A DNA stretch of 64,000 nt from Streptomyces aurantiacus (GCF_027107535.1 NZ_CP114283.1:4402001-4466000); one strand, 5' to 3'; shown: positions 46,907-55,594, numbered from the stretch's first letter. The notes: generated from the letters alone by a model not told the origin. Made by a program: numbers and translations.

Positions 46907-46980
46907 CTGCGCGCCTCGATGATCTGGCTCAGAGAACTCACCCGGACCACCTGGTGATCGCAACCACATACGCTCCCTAG
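46907..46980 (+). repeat. 74-bp direct repeat, copy B (solo IS tail)
   Basis: Copy of 45453-45525, here without any upstream transposase sequence. Again it ends at CTAG, which forms the stop codon of a DinB-type gene remnant on the minus strand. The two copies bracket a 1.4-kb segment with the intact DinB and membrane-protein genes. Confidence 0.92.
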
Positions 46981-47234
46981 TGGTACCCCTTCGCCCCGTC
47001 AGGCAGTTCCCTCACGATGTGCGCGTGCCCCGCGTGCCGTCCGGTCTCCTCGACGAGATGGATGAGCACCCAGCGGAGGTCGGCGTTGCCGGAGCGACAG
47101 TCGGGGTGGCGGCCGACGTCATCCGAAGCGGCCGCGGCCACGATCTCGTTGCTTCGAGCGTACTGGGCCTCGTGCGACGCACACGCGCGGCCGGGAGTGC
47201 GCCCCAGCGCTTCGAGAAACCGGATGCGCACCAC
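46977..47234 (-). pseudogene. DinB-family gene remnant (C-terminal third only)
   Basis: 'YARSNEIVAAAASDDVG' and 'DLRWVLIHLVEETGRHAGHAHIVREL' match the last helices and metal His residues of DinB/DUF664 proteins, but the N-terminal ~100 residues are absent; upstream the sequence runs directly into the end of the SDR gene. It is paralogous to, not a copy of, the gene at 45522-46049. Confidence 0.8.
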
Positions 47235-47244
47235 CGGCCGTCGT

Positions 47245-47982
47245 TCAGGCCCGGGTGTAGCCGCCGTCGACGAAGAGTTCGGCGCCGGTGACGAACGACG
47301 AGGCGGCCGAAGCCAGGAAGAGGGCGGCCTCGGCGATTTCCTCGGCGTCGGCCAGCCGCCCCAGTGGCACGACGGCCTCGGCGAACCGGTCGACGTCCGG
47401 CCCCGCGGCGCGCAGCAGGGCAGGGGTCCGCGTGGGTCCCGGGCTGAGGACGTTGACCCGGAATCGACGCTCTCGCGATTGCCGGGCCCAGTTGTGAACG
47501 AGGTTGCTCAACGCTGCCTTCGAGGCGCTGTAGACCTCGAGGTGCTCATTGGGGCGCACGCTGTTGCTTGAGCCGATGACCAGGATGGAGGCGTTCTCCG
47601 CCAGCAGCGGAAGCGCCTTCTGGACGGTGAACAGTGGGCCCTTGACGTTGACGGCGAGTGTCAGGTCGACGTTCGCCTCGGTGTGGGCGCCGAGCGCGGC
47701 GTCCGCGACGATTCCCGCGTTGGCCACCAGCACGTCGATGCGTCCGGCCTCCTCGCGGACTCGCGCGTAGAGCGCGTCCAGGTCGGCCAGGACCGAGACG
47801 TCGGATCGTACGCCGGTGGCCGCAGGACCCATCTCCTTGACTGCCGCTTCGAGGCGGTCGATGTCGCGGCCGGTCACGAAGACCCGTGCGCCCTCCCGGA
47901 CGAAGCGGTGGGCGATGGCCAGCCCGATCCCGCTGGTCCCTCCGGTGATCACGGCCACCTTCTCCTGCAGCACGCCTGGCAT
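47245..47982 (-). CDS. Short-chain dehydrogenase/reductase
   Basis: 245 aa, ATG 47982 behind AAGGAG. Classical SDR: TGGTSGIG cofactor motif near residue 13, NAG in 'LVANAGI', catalytic Ser in 'VIGSSNS' and Tyr/Lys in YSASK. The Arg in 'FVTGRDID' after beta-2 suggests NADP(H) preference. Substrate unknown. Divergent from a TetR gene with a dyad in the shared gap, so it is probably repressed by that regulator. Confidence 0.93.
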   Translation of the reverse strand: MPGVLQEKVAVITGGTSGIGLAIAHRFVREGARVFVTGRDIDRLEAAVKEMGPAATGVRSDVSVLADLDALYARVREEAGRIDVLVANAGIVADAALGAHTEANVDLTLAVNVKGPLFTVQKALPLLAENASILVIGSSNSVRPNEHLEVYSASKAALSNLVHNWARQSRERRFRVNVLSPGPTRTPALLRAAGPDVDRFAEAVVPLGRLADAEEIAEAALFLASAASSFVTGAELFVDGGYTRA

Positions 47983-48007
47983 GTCGAACTCCTTCAGTTG
48001 TGGAACG

Positions 48008-48040
48008 GATCGTCCATAACCTAGGCAGTAATGGACGGTC
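48008..48040. promoter_or_regulatory. TetR-type operator candidate between SDR and regulator
   Basis: GATCGTCCATAA (48008-48019) and TAATGGACGGTC (48029-48040) are inverted copies at 10 of 12 positions, 9-bp spacer, centred in the 84-bp divergent gap. Confidence 0.65.
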
Positions 48041-48066
48041 GAGTCAAGAATGGATAGGCTGAGACC

Positions 48067-48732
48067 ATGCCGAGACCACGCGCATTCGACGAACGCCAAG
48101 TCCTGGAGCGGGCCCGGGAACAGTTCTGGGCGACCGGCTATGCAGGAACCCGGATGGACGACATCGCCCAGGCGACCGGCCTGGGCAAGGGCAGCCTGTA
48201 CGGCGCATTCGGCGACAAGGGCAAGCTGTTCCACCGTGTGTTCGGCGACTGGTGCACCGCAGTCGTTGAGGTGGCCGAAGGACGGCTGGCAGGTGGCCCG
48301 GACGCAGAGGCCTTGGTCCGGCTGTCGGGATACGTGCACCTCATGGCGGAGAACACGGCCTCCGACACCGAGCGCCGCGGGTGCCTGTTGGCCAAGGGCG
48401 CGGCGGAACTGGCCCAGCACGATCCGACGGTCGCTGGACGGTCGGCCGAGACCATGACGGCACTGCTGACCCTGCTGCGGACGGAGATCAGCGCAGCCCA
48501 GCGCCACGGCGACATCGATAGCGCTGCGGATCCGGAGCGGTTGGCGGCACTGCTGCTGACGGTGGTCCGCGGTATCGAGGCGGTAGGCAAGGCCGGCCTG
48601 GCCCCGGAGACGCTGCGGAATATTGCAGATACCGCACTGGCAGTCCTGCCCATGCCTGAGGGGCAGGAACGCCTCGCAACCGGGCGCAGTCCGGCCCGAA
48701 AAAACGAACGTGGTGCCAACACGGCCACATGA
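48067..48732 (+). CDS. TetR/AcrR family transcriptional regulator
   Basis: 221 aa. N-terminal helix-turn-helix 'GYAGTRMDDIAQATGLGKGSLYGAFGDKGKLF' (residues ~24-55, quoted as pattern) with a typical C-terminal ligand domain; 'CLLAKGAAELA' resembles the TetR_C_6-like group. It most likely represses the divergent SDR gene. The last codons run into an IS-type end at 48726, so the extreme C-terminus may be non-native. Confidence 0.92.
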   Translation: MPRPRAFDERQVLERAREQFWATGYAGTRMDDIAQATGLGKGSLYGAFGDKGKLFHRVFGDWCTAVVEVAEGRLAGGPDAEALVRLSGYVHLMAENTASDTERRGCLLAKGAAELAQHDPTVAGRSAETMTALLTLLRTEISAAQRHGDIDSAADPERLAALLLTVVRGIEAVGKAGLAPETLRNIADTALAVLPMPEGQERLATGRSPARKNERGANTAT

Positions 48733-48748
48733 TCCGCCGGACAGTGCC
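48726..48748 (-). repeat. Solo IS5-family end
   Basis: On the minus strand the sequence matches the element end at 45069 (GTGTCCGGCGGATC core) at about 20 of 23 positions. No transposase of that type adjoins it. Confidence 0.6.
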
Positions 48749-48769
48749 CAGTCGTCAGTCGTCCCGAAG

Positions 48770-49140
48770 CTCGACCGCCTCGCACGCTTGGTACCCGACG
48801 CCCGCGACATCGGCGACTCCCTCGCCGCCCGCGGCGTCAAGCTCTCGCTCGGCGGCACTCTCTACGACCCCGCCGACCCGATGGGAAGATGTCTTCAACA
48901 TCCTGGCCACCTTCGCCGAGTTCGAGGTCGACCTCCTGCGCATGCGCACCCGCGAAGGGACGGCAGTGGCGCGGGCCAAGGGCAAACTCAGCGGGAAGCA
49001 GCCCAAAATCACCACCTGCCAGCAGACCCACATGGTTCAGCAGCACCAGTCCGGCGAGCACACCATCGCTGACCTCGTCGAGCTCTTCTCCGTCAGCCGC
49101 GCCACCGACTACCACGTCCTCGAACGCCACCAGAATGCAG
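48770..49140 (+). pseudogene. Serine recombinase (resolvase) relic
   Basis: 'LDRLARLVPDARDIGDSLAARGVKLSLGG' continues after a frameshift near 48885 with 'NILATFAEFEVDLLRMRTREG', 'AVARAKGKLSGKQPK' and a C-terminal helix-turn-helix 'HTIADLVELFSVSRATDYHVLERH'. The N-terminal ~65 residues with the catalytic Ser are missing. Two small deletions at the GACCCGATGGG region explain the frame change. Confidence 0.85.
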
Positions 49141-49170
49141 CGGCGCCTTCGACCTCCGGCGGGCTGTGAC

Positions 49171-50679
49171 GTGCTGCCATACGTCTACCGGGTCACCAAG
49201 TACGACCCCGCCGACCGCGATCGGCACGGCCACTACACCGGCGCCAAGCCCGCGACCAGCGACCACGGACCGGTCGAAGCTGCCTATCTGCAGGCCGTTG
49301 CCGTCCTCGCCGAGGAAACCGGCATCGACCAGCTGGCCATCCGCGAACCCCAGATCGGAGGCTTCGTCCACTTCGGCCTGGAGCCACCGGTCGACGGCTA
49401 CGGTCTGGCCGACCTGTTCCCTGCCGGCCTCGCCGGGTTTCACGACGGTGCGCTGGTGCCGATCGCCGTCGGCCTGGAACTCGTTCGGGCCATGCTCCGC
49501 GACAACGGCGCCTGGTGCCGCCTGGAGGCGGAGGGATCATTCGCGGTGCACGTCGGCTGGGACCAGTACCTCTACGTGGGCAGCAGCCGGCCCTGCGAAG
49601 CGGCGCTGGCCCGCACCCGCTCGTTCGGGCTGTTCCCGGAACGCCTGGACACATCGCCCTACGACTTCGCCCCCGATGACCCACAGCACGTACAGCGCCC
49701 GGCCGACGCTGACTTCTGGGCCCGCCTGCACTGGACCGTCAGCGCCCACCGCGCGGTGTTCCTGGAGGAGGTCTTCGCTGGCAACGCCTCCCGGTGGCAC
49801 CGCCTGACCCGCGACAACATCGAGACCGTGCGCTCCCAGCTGGCCCCACGCGCACAGTTGGCTATTTGGCCGGACCTGCTCACCGATGTCGACAAGGCCG
49901 TGGCCGCGCTGCCAGACGAAGGCCTGGTGGAGATCGTCTGGGAGGACGAGGACGGGCAGATCACGAGCACGGTCGTGGACGAGACCCAGTTCGAGGCAGT
50001 GACCTCCCAGCTCGCCAGCGCGCGTGCTGCCGGCGTCGTATCCATGTATGCCGGTGAAGATCTCCCGCTTTACACCGCTGTGCTGCCCGACAGCGACGGT
50101 GTTCTCCGCGCTCGCTGGCAGACCGAGCCGACGCCCAGCGACCGTGACTGGGCCTTCCTGAAGACCCTGCAGCGCGGCCAGATCGTCACCGGCACGGTGC
50201 AAACCATCGCCGGCTTCGGGGTCACCTTCGTGGACATCGGCGGCTTCACCGCGATGATCAATATTCCGGAGATGTCCTGGCGTCCGTGCAACCACCCGTC
50301 CGACGTCGTCAGCGTCGGCCAGGAGATCACAGCCGAAGTCCTCGACGTCGACATGATCCGGGAACGGCTACCGCTGTCGCTCCGAGCAATGCAGGAAGAC
50401 CCGTGGCCGCAGGTAGCGCAGCGAATAGGACAGGTGGTGACCGGGCCGGTCACCAAGATCGTGCCGTTCGGCGCCTTCGTGCGCATCGAAGACCGACAGG
50501 ACGGCTTCGAAGGGCTGCTGGTACACACCAGCGAATTGGATGCTTCGTCCGAAGACGCCATCGAGGTCGGTGACACCCTCACCGTAAAGATCATCGATGT
50601 CGATCTCACTCACCGCCGCATTGCCCTGTCGCGTGTCCAGGCCCTTGCCTCCAGCACAGAGAAGCAGCCGCATGCCTGA
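49171..50679 (+). CDS. RNA-binding protein with two S1 domains
   Basis: 502 aa from GTG 49171 (the frame is open upstream through the resolvase relic, so the start rests on the 'LPYVYRVTKYDPADRD' opening typical of this Streptomyces family). Residues 1-~320 form a family-specific region with 'ELVRAMLRDNGAWCRLEAEG' and 'RWHRLT'. S1 domains lie at ~336-409 ('GQIVTGTVQTIAGFGVTFVD') and ~416-489 ('GQVVTGPVTKIVPFGAFVRI'). The second fits ribosomal S1-type RNA binding well. Role unknown, perhaps translation-linked stress response. A 47-aa ORF overlaps the 3' end. Confidence 0.85.
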   Translation: MLPYVYRVTKYDPADRDRHGHYTGAKPATSDHGPVEAAYLQAVAVLAEETGIDQLAIREPQIGGFVHFGLEPPVDGYGLADLFPAGLAGFHDGALVPIAVGLELVRAMLRDNGAWCRLEAEGSFAVHVGWDQYLYVGSSRPCEAALARTRSFGLFPERLDTSPYDFAPDDPQHVQRPADADFWARLHWTVSAHRAVFLEEVFAGNASRWHRLTRDNIETVRSQLAPRAQLAIWPDLLTDVDKAVAALPDEGLVEIVWEDEDGQITSTVVDETQFEAVTSQLASARAAGVVSMYAGEDLPLYTAVLPDSDGVLRARWQTEPTPSDRDWAFLKTLQRGQIVTGTVQTIAGFGVTFVDIGGFTAMINIPEMSWRPCNHPSDVVSVGQEITAEVLDVDMIRERLPLSLRAMQEDPWPQVAQRIGQVVTGPVTKIVPFGAFVRIEDRQDGFEGLLVHTSELDASSEDAIEVGDTLTVKIIDVDLTHRRIALSRVQALASSTEKQPHA

Positions 50680-50815
50680 CGACGAGACGAGTCCGATGCA
50701 GGCCGAGTTGGACGAGGCGCTCGCGCAGCACGACGCGATTCGGCGCGAGCTCCTCGATCTGCGCGCGCGGCTCTGTCGAGAACTCGGAATCCTGATCCGG
50801 GACCCGAAGGACTGA
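50672..50815 (+). CDS. Small coiled-coil protein overlapping the S1 gene
   Basis: 47 aa. ATG 50672 overlaps the S1 gene's stop by 8 nt, favouring translational coupling. The sequence is one amphipathic helix ('MQAELDEALAQHDAIRRELL' onward) with heptad-like Leu spacing. No family known. Confidence 0.5.
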   Translation: MPDDETSPMQAELDEALAQHDAIRRELLDLRARLCRELGILIRDPKD

Positions 50816-50821
50816 CTTTCC

Positions 50822-51080
50822 TGAGCATCGCGTCCGACGAGGAGATCGTCGCCGCAGTCGCTCAGCTGCGAGCCGAGATCGATGCCCTGAAGCAACCCAC
50901 CGACAGTACAGGCCTGCGCTGGTCGCGGATCGACTACCTGATCTTGAGGGGCGCAGGATTCAAGCCCTGCAGAGGATTCGAGACGAGTTCGGCGGCGGCA
51001 CTCCCGATGCGCTCGACCTGCTGAACCACTCCATCCGCCTGCAGCAAGACCGATCAGGAGACTTCACCATGGGCAACTGA
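50822..51080 (+). pseudogene. Possible frameshifted small gene downstream of the S1 gene
   Basis: Frame 1 reads 'SIASDEEIVAAVAQLRAEID' and 'WSRIDYLIL'; after a shift near 50950 another frame reads 'RIRDEFGGGTPDALDLLNHS' and ends at TGA 51080. The two halves together look like one short helical protein broken by an indel. The following stretch 51081-51609 shows no gene I can support. Confidence 0.35.
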
Positions 51081-51609
51081 CTGCGGTTTGGGAGAAGCGG
51101 CCGGCTCGGCCGCGGCGCCGGCCCCGTTCAGGGTTCGCCTCAACGGGCGAGACGCGGCGACGCCCTGACTGCGTACAGCCATCTCCGTCACCGGGCGGCC
51201 AGCGCGGGTGCCAGATGCTGCTGCAGCTTCTCAGGCAGCGGCTCCTGGCGGGCCGTCGCTGCCACCAGCGCTTCGGCCACCTCATGCAGTTTGGTGTTGT
51301 TGTGCTGGGTGGTTGCGTAAGCGGGAGGGGCAACGCTCGTCGATGGGTTCGGGTACCGCTTAGCGATCAGACGGCTCCAAAATATCGTTGAAAGCCAGCA
51401 ACGCCGGGCAGCCGCTGGACAGCTTGGTGTACCAAATGCGGGAGTTGTCGGTGCGCGTGGGATCTGGGGCAGGCGCCGGAGAAAAGATCGCTCACTGGCG
51501 ATGACTTTGTTCCAGGGCGAGAGTCTCCTTCGGAAACGCATCTGCCGAACGTCCACTGTTCGGGCCGGAAGCAACGCAGATCACGATCCCTGACAGGAGT
51601 CCAGCCCGT

Positions 51610-52275
51610 ATGAACGATCCGGCGCTGACAGCAGACCGCAAGCGCGAGAACGGGTTCTGGCCCTTGATCCACACCGAGCGGGCAGCGCTGGCGGCCGATC
51701 TCGCAGAACTGACGGACGAGCAGTGGGCAACACCGTCGCTCTGCACTGGTTTGACGGTGCGTGAGGTGCTGGCGCACCTGACCGCAGGCGCGAGCCTCAA
51801 CACCGTGAGCTGGCTGGCGGGTGTGATCCGTTGCCGGTTCGACTTCGACAAGCAGGTGGCCATGCGGCTGGCCGAGCAACTCGGCAAGACCCCGAGCGAG
51901 ACCCTTGAACGTTTCCGGCGCGTCGTCCCGAGCACGACCAAGCCTCCCTTGCCTGCCATCGCCATGCTGGGGGAGACGATCGTGCACGGAGAAGACATCC
52001 GGCGCGCGCTGGGCATCCGCCGCGACTATCCGATCAAGGTCGTCACACAGACGGCCGAGTACTACCAGGGCTCAGACCTCGTGGTCGTTGCCAAGGGACG
52101 TATCGGTGGCCTCGGACTTGTAGCGGATGACGGTCCGTTCACAACCGGTTCCGGATTTCTCGTGTCCGGCCGCACCTTGGCCCTGGTAATGGCTATGACC
52201 GGCCGCGCAACGTACTGCGACGATCTCGAAGGCGACGGTGTGGAACTCCTCCGCAGCCGTTGCGTGACAGCCTGA
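51610..52275 (+). CDS. Maleylpyruvate isomerase family (mycothiol-dependent, DinB-like) protein
   Basis: 221 aa. Opens 'FWPLIHTERAALAADLAELT', then 'LTVREVLAHLTAGA' with the first metal His and 'GETIVHGEDIRRAL' with the second His region: the TIGR03083-type layout of mycothiol-dependent isomerases/transferases. The C-terminal half is the usual sterol-carrier-like sub-domain. Substrate unknown. Monocistronic by position. Confidence 0.88.
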   Translation: MNDPALTADRKRENGFWPLIHTERAALAADLAELTDEQWATPSLCTGLTVREVLAHLTAGASLNTVSWLAGVIRCRFDFDKQVAMRLAEQLGKTPSETLERFRRVVPSTTKPPLPAIAMLGETIVHGEDIRRALGIRRDYPIKVVTQTAEYYQGSDLVVVAKGRIGGLGLVADDGPFTTGSGFLVSGRTLALVMAMTGRATYCDDLEGDGVELLRSRCVTA

Positions 52276-52392
52276 CACGATGTCGAGGCATCCAGCTCGG
52301 CCCCGGACCAGGGCCGACGTGGTCCGGGGCTGACCCGACGTGAATGGTCATCGTCGGGTGAGGGATGGGAATTCGGCAGGTCAGCCCGCGGT

Positions 52393-52441
52393 GGTGGATA
52401 AAAGATCGTTTTGGTCCACCCTCCAAAACTTTCGTTGGAGG
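52393..52441. other. Two adjacent small hairpins in a 426-bp gene-free gap
   Basis: GGTGGA (52393-52398) / TCCACC (52415-52420) and CCTCCAA (52420-52426) / TTGGAGG (52435-52441). They are 118 nt after the isomerase-family stop. They could be a terminator pair or part of a structured RNA; no downstream gene on the same strand is obvious. Confidence 0.35.
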
Positions 52442-52701
52442 CGATGGCGACGCTGTTCTTTTCCTCCCGTTCGGTCAGCATTGGAACAGCAGCTCAGCTG
52501 GGAGACCGTCACCAACATCTCCCAGGCGTCGTCGGGACCGCAGGAGCAGGCCGTCATCAGAATGTCGCGCCAAGTCGATGGTGGGACGGCTGAGTAACCC
52601 CTTCTGAGCTGCAGGGCTTCCCTGCGCCACTACTCCGCGTCCACAGCTCTCCAAAGCGGTCACCCAGACGCCACGGCCGTCTACTCACCCTGTGCACAGG
52701 A

Positions 52702-53193
52702 TCAGGCGGTCAGGGCCTGCTCGACGGTGGGATAGCAGGGGATGAGCTGATCAAGGCCGATGATCTGCAGGACCCGCGGGAAGGCTTCCTGGGAGCCGGC
52801 GATGCGCAGCCGGCCCTCAGCGTCACTCGCGGCTTGGTGAGCGGTGAGGAAGACGCTGATACCGCTGGAGTCCATGAACGTCACCCGCCTGAAGTCCGCC
52901 ACCACCCGCGGCGGCATCACGCCGCCCGAGGACCGCATCGCCTCGGCGAGCATGTCCTTGACGGTCAGGTCGATCTCGCCGCGCACGGGGAGCTCAACCC
53001 GCCCCCTGAGGACTCCCAGAACGGCGAAACAGGCGGCCTTGGCAGCTTGATCGGGATGGTCCCCGTCGACACTGAGTAGCTCAAACGCCAGAGATCCCAG
53101 ACAGACATCTGGCTCCTCATCATCGCGCGCTGAGGCCAGGGTGTTCCTGGCCTCAGCGAAGCGCGCTTCTCCGGCGATGAACCAGGCCGTCAT
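52702..53193 (-). CDS. STAS-domain (anti-sigma factor antagonist-like) protein with extra N-terminal domain
   Basis: 163 aa, ATG 53193. Residues ~65-163 form a STAS domain: 'VRGEIDLTVKDMLAEAM', then 'VVADFRRVTFMDSSGISVFL' with the DSSG phospho-acceptor Ser, and 'LRIAGSQEAFPRVLQIIGL'. The first ~60 residues ('FAEARNTLASARDDEEPDVC') are not STAS and are unassigned. SpoIIAA-like proteins bind anti-sigma kinases in partner switching; no partner gene is nearby. Confidence 0.85.
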   Translation of the reverse strand: MTAWFIAGEARFAEARNTLASARDDEEPDVCLGSLAFELLSVDGDHPDQAAKAACFAVLGVLRGRVELPVRGEIDLTVKDMLAEAMRSSGGVMPPRVVADFRRVTFMDSSGISVFLTAHQAASDAEGRLRIAGSQEAFPRVLQIIGLDQLIPCYPTVEQALTA

Positions 53194-53368
53194 TCGCTAA
53201 TCACCGACCGGGGCATCCCGCCGGGCACCGTCCGCGTGGAACGCACCGGCCGCATGTGCGGCGAGCTCACGTACCTGGTGCTCGCCTGGGACGTGTCCCG
53301 CTGCGCCGGACCGGGCGGCATCCGGCTCACCTGGAGGGAAGACACCGGCTGGTCACACACCCTGCTGG

Positions 53369-54326
53369 GAGTTGTCGTCACAGTGTCACGCCCACATCAG
53401 GAGCGATGCGAGGGTGACGGCTGCCCGGTAGGACTCGGCGGCCTTGTCGTAGCGAGTGGCGATACCGCGCCGCTGCTTCAAGCGGTTGAAGCAGCGTTCT
53501 ACGGCGTTGCGCCGTGACCCTGTGCAGAAGGGCGGGTGACCACGTTGATGTTGAACGTGTGAGCACCCAGGCCGCCCGCGATGCCCATGAAGAGCAGGGC
53601 GAAGTGCTCCTGCCCGCGTGCGGTGGTGATGCCGCCGATGTCCAGCTGGGATGACGGGGGCCAGCCGAGGTCGGTGAGCAGTCGGCCGGTGGTCCGTTTG
53701 GCTTCGGCGTCGTCGCCGGAGAGGAAGACGGTGCTCGGGCCATCGAGACCGTCCGGGGCGGTCATCACGGTGGAGTCCATGGTGCACAGCGTCTTGACGA
53801 CGGGGGTCAGGGGGAAGGCTTCCTGGATCTTTTCACCCAGGCTGCTGTTGGGGTGCGAGAGCTCTGTGAAGTCCTCGGAGAGGCCGACCCCGACATCGAT
53901 CAGCAGAGTGCCGGCCAGCGCCGGTGCTCCGATGGAGTGCAGCAGTTCCACGGAGACAGTACCCGGGGTGGCGTTGACGAGTACCTCCGCGTGGGCGGCT
54001 GTCTCGTTCAGGCTTGCCACGGGGAGACCGAGGTCTGTCCGTTCCTTGGGCTGACGTGAACCGAGGAGCACGTCGTGTCCTGCGGCGCTCCAGCCATGGG
54101 CCAGTGCTCGGGCGACGTTGCCGGTGCCAAGTAGTCCTAAGCGCATGGTGCGACGCTAGCTGTTGTCGGGGCGCTGCGGATCGGACCTCGGGCCCGGGTG
54201 GACCGGCACCAAAGACGTAGTCCTGTGGTCGCTTGCCACTCGGTACGACAAGACCGCCGAGTCCTACCGGGCAGCCGTCATCCTCGCCTCGCTCCTGATG
54301 TGGGCGTGCCACTGTGACGACAACTC
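53369..54326. mobile_element. Reductase gene enclosed by inverted IS5-family 3' ends
   Basis: The outer 17 bp are perfect inverted repeats (GAGTTGTCGTCACAGTG at 53369, its complement ending 54326). Roughly 90 bp at each end encode the same transposase tail ('TRYDK', 'ESYRAAV', 'LASLLMWA') on opposite strands, facing outward. Between them lies a complete reductase gene. It is either a composite of two trimmed IS copies or the product of an inversion. Confidence 0.7.
53499..54146 (-). CDS. NADPH-dependent F420 reductase-like (NADP oxidoreductase, coenzyme F420-dependent family)
   Basis: 215 aa, ATG 54146. Rossmann motif GLLGTGNVARAL at the N-terminus, 'VLLGSRQPKE' after beta-2 (NADP-type), 'VLVNATPGTVSVELL', 'TLLIDVGV', and a C-terminal 'TTARGQEHFALLFMGIAGGLG' as in the family. 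Such enzymes transfer hydride between NADPH and F420 or related quinone-like cofactors. The last ~10 residues run into the IS fragment, so the native C-terminus may have been replaced. Confidence 0.85.
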   Translation of the reverse strand: MRLGLLGTGNVARALAHGWSAAGHDVLLGSRQPKERTDLGLPVASLNETAAHAEVLVNATPGTVSVELLHSIGAPALAGTLLIDVGVGLSEDFTELSHPNSSLGEKIQEAFPLTPVVKTLCTMDSTVMTAPDGLDGPSTVFLSGDDAEAKRTTGRLLTDLGWPPSSQLDIGGITTARGQEHFALLFMGIAGGLGAHTFNINVVTRPSAQGHGATP

Positions 54327-54530
54327 GGAGCCGGGGGCCGGCCCGCCATCCCGCGCGGTCCGCTCACCGGCCTGCACCGCGGATACGCGACACCCGATGT
54401 CGTCACGGACGTGGCCGACGTCCTGGTGTCCCGGCAGTTCCGCTCCTACACCACGCAATGGCGCGGCGAGTGGCAGTGTGCGCACGAGGTGCGCACCGCG
54501 ATCGACGCTTTCCACCAACCGGCCGGCTGA

Positions 54531-54853
54531 CCGGCACGGTCGGCTGCGCACGTGTGCGCAGACCTCCCATCCCGCCCACCGCTCTCCCTACCAACTCCCA
54601 ACTCCCGGGTACCAGTCGGTGAAGTCCTCGTCGCATTACAGCCCGTTGAGGCGGTCTCTCACCCGCATCGCCGTCGTACCGCCCGGGTTGCTCGCCCGTG
54701 CGATCTGCGCGGTCAGAGACGGGACTTGCTCACCGGGACGGGGACGGAGCGACAACAGACACCTCGACAACTGCATCGGTCTTCGAAGCAGCCGCGAGCA
54801 CGCTGATCATGCAGGCGCACCGGCAAAATCCAAGATCCCCGACAGAGCCGAGC
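54531..54853. other. Gene-free gap
   Basis: No coding frame, repeat or RNA signal stands out between the broken DUF6292-like gene and the TetR stop. Confidence 0.4.
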
Positions 54854-55501
54854 TCAGTCTCGGACGACGCTGCTGATCGCGGTGCGGAGGTCGTCACCTT
54901 CCGTATCCGTGTGTGCCGACGGGAGGGGGGACGCGCTGGCGGGGTTGAGCGCATCGAAGAGCAGGGCCATGAAGCGTGCGCGCGTGCCAGGCGTGGTGCC
55001 GGGGAGGGCGAGGCCGGCGACGCCCATGACGAGGAAGCGCGGAATGTCGTCCGCCGTGAGGTCGGTGCGGATCTCCCCCTGCGCCTGGCCGTGCTCCAAG
55101 AGAGGACGAAGGGAGTCACTCAAGCGCCGGAGGGCATCCACGGCGACGTCGGCGAAGTTGCCGACGAAGGTGACCAGTCCCCGCTCCTCGGTGATCAGGT
55201 CGAGTAGCCGGGTGGCGATGTCCAGGAGGGACTGGCGCGGGTGGCTGGAGGCCGTGGCGTCGGTGATCAGCGGAAGGAGGTCGGTCTCGAGGATGTCGTC
55301 GAGGACCGCCCGGACAAGGGCCTCCCGGTTAGGGAAGTGCCGGTAGAGCGTGGCGATGCCCACGCCCGCCTCGGTCGCGATCTGCTCCAGGGAGCCCTCA
55401 CCTGTGCCGAGGACGTTGCGTCCGGCCGCGATGATGCGCTCCGCGCTGGAGCGGGCGTCAACCCTGCGGAGCCGGGGTGTGCGCGGTGCGGCGTTCGGCA
55501 T
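54854..55501 (-). CDS. TetR/AcrR family regulator, divergent from MMPL transporter
   Basis: 215 aa. Helix-turn-helix 'SLEQIATEAGVGIATLYRHF' at residues ~36-55 and a TetR ligand domain with 'YVF'-less C-terminus typical of the SbtR-like group ('GNFADVAVDALRRLSDSL'). It almost certainly represses the divergent MMPL gene through the long palindrome between them. Confidence 0.92.
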   Translation of the reverse strand: MPNAAPRTPRLRRVDARSSAERIIAAGRNVLGTGEGSLEQIATEAGVGIATLYRHFPNREALVRAVLDDILETDLLPLITDATASSHPRQSLLDIATRLLDLITEERGLVTFVGNFADVAVDALRRLSDSLRPLLEHGQAQGEIRTDLTADDIPRFLVMGVAGLALPGTTPGTRARFMALLFDALNPASASPLPSAHTDTEGDDLRTAISSVVRD

Positions 55502-55560
55502 CTCTGACCCTCCAGTTTCTACATCGCAGACTACTCAATCGCCCGCGCGATAATAGCCGT

Positions 55561-55594
55561 CTACCGCTTTGATAGTTGACTATCGCTTTGGTAG
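55561..55594. promoter_or_regulatory. 34-bp symmetric TetR operator
   Basis: CTACC-N5-GATAGT-TG-ACTATC-N5-GGTAG, perfectly symmetric about 55577.5. It lies between the TetR start (55501) and the MMPL start (55656), suited to control both. Confidence 0.8.

Larger units (their letters stand above)
53200..54530 (+). pseudogene. DUF6292-like gene split by an IS-bounded insertion
   Basis: Left part (53200-53370): 'ITDRGIPPGTVRVERTGRM', 'GELTYLVLAWDVSRC', 'LTWREDTGWSHTLLG'. Right part (~54328-54530): 'RPAIPRGPLTGLHRGYATPD', 'VADVLVSRQFRSYTTQWRGEW', ending 'AIDAFHQPAG' and TGA. Joined with the insert removed they read through in one frame, as in Streptomyces DUF6292-like proteins. The N-terminus is also missing. 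Confidence 0.6.
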
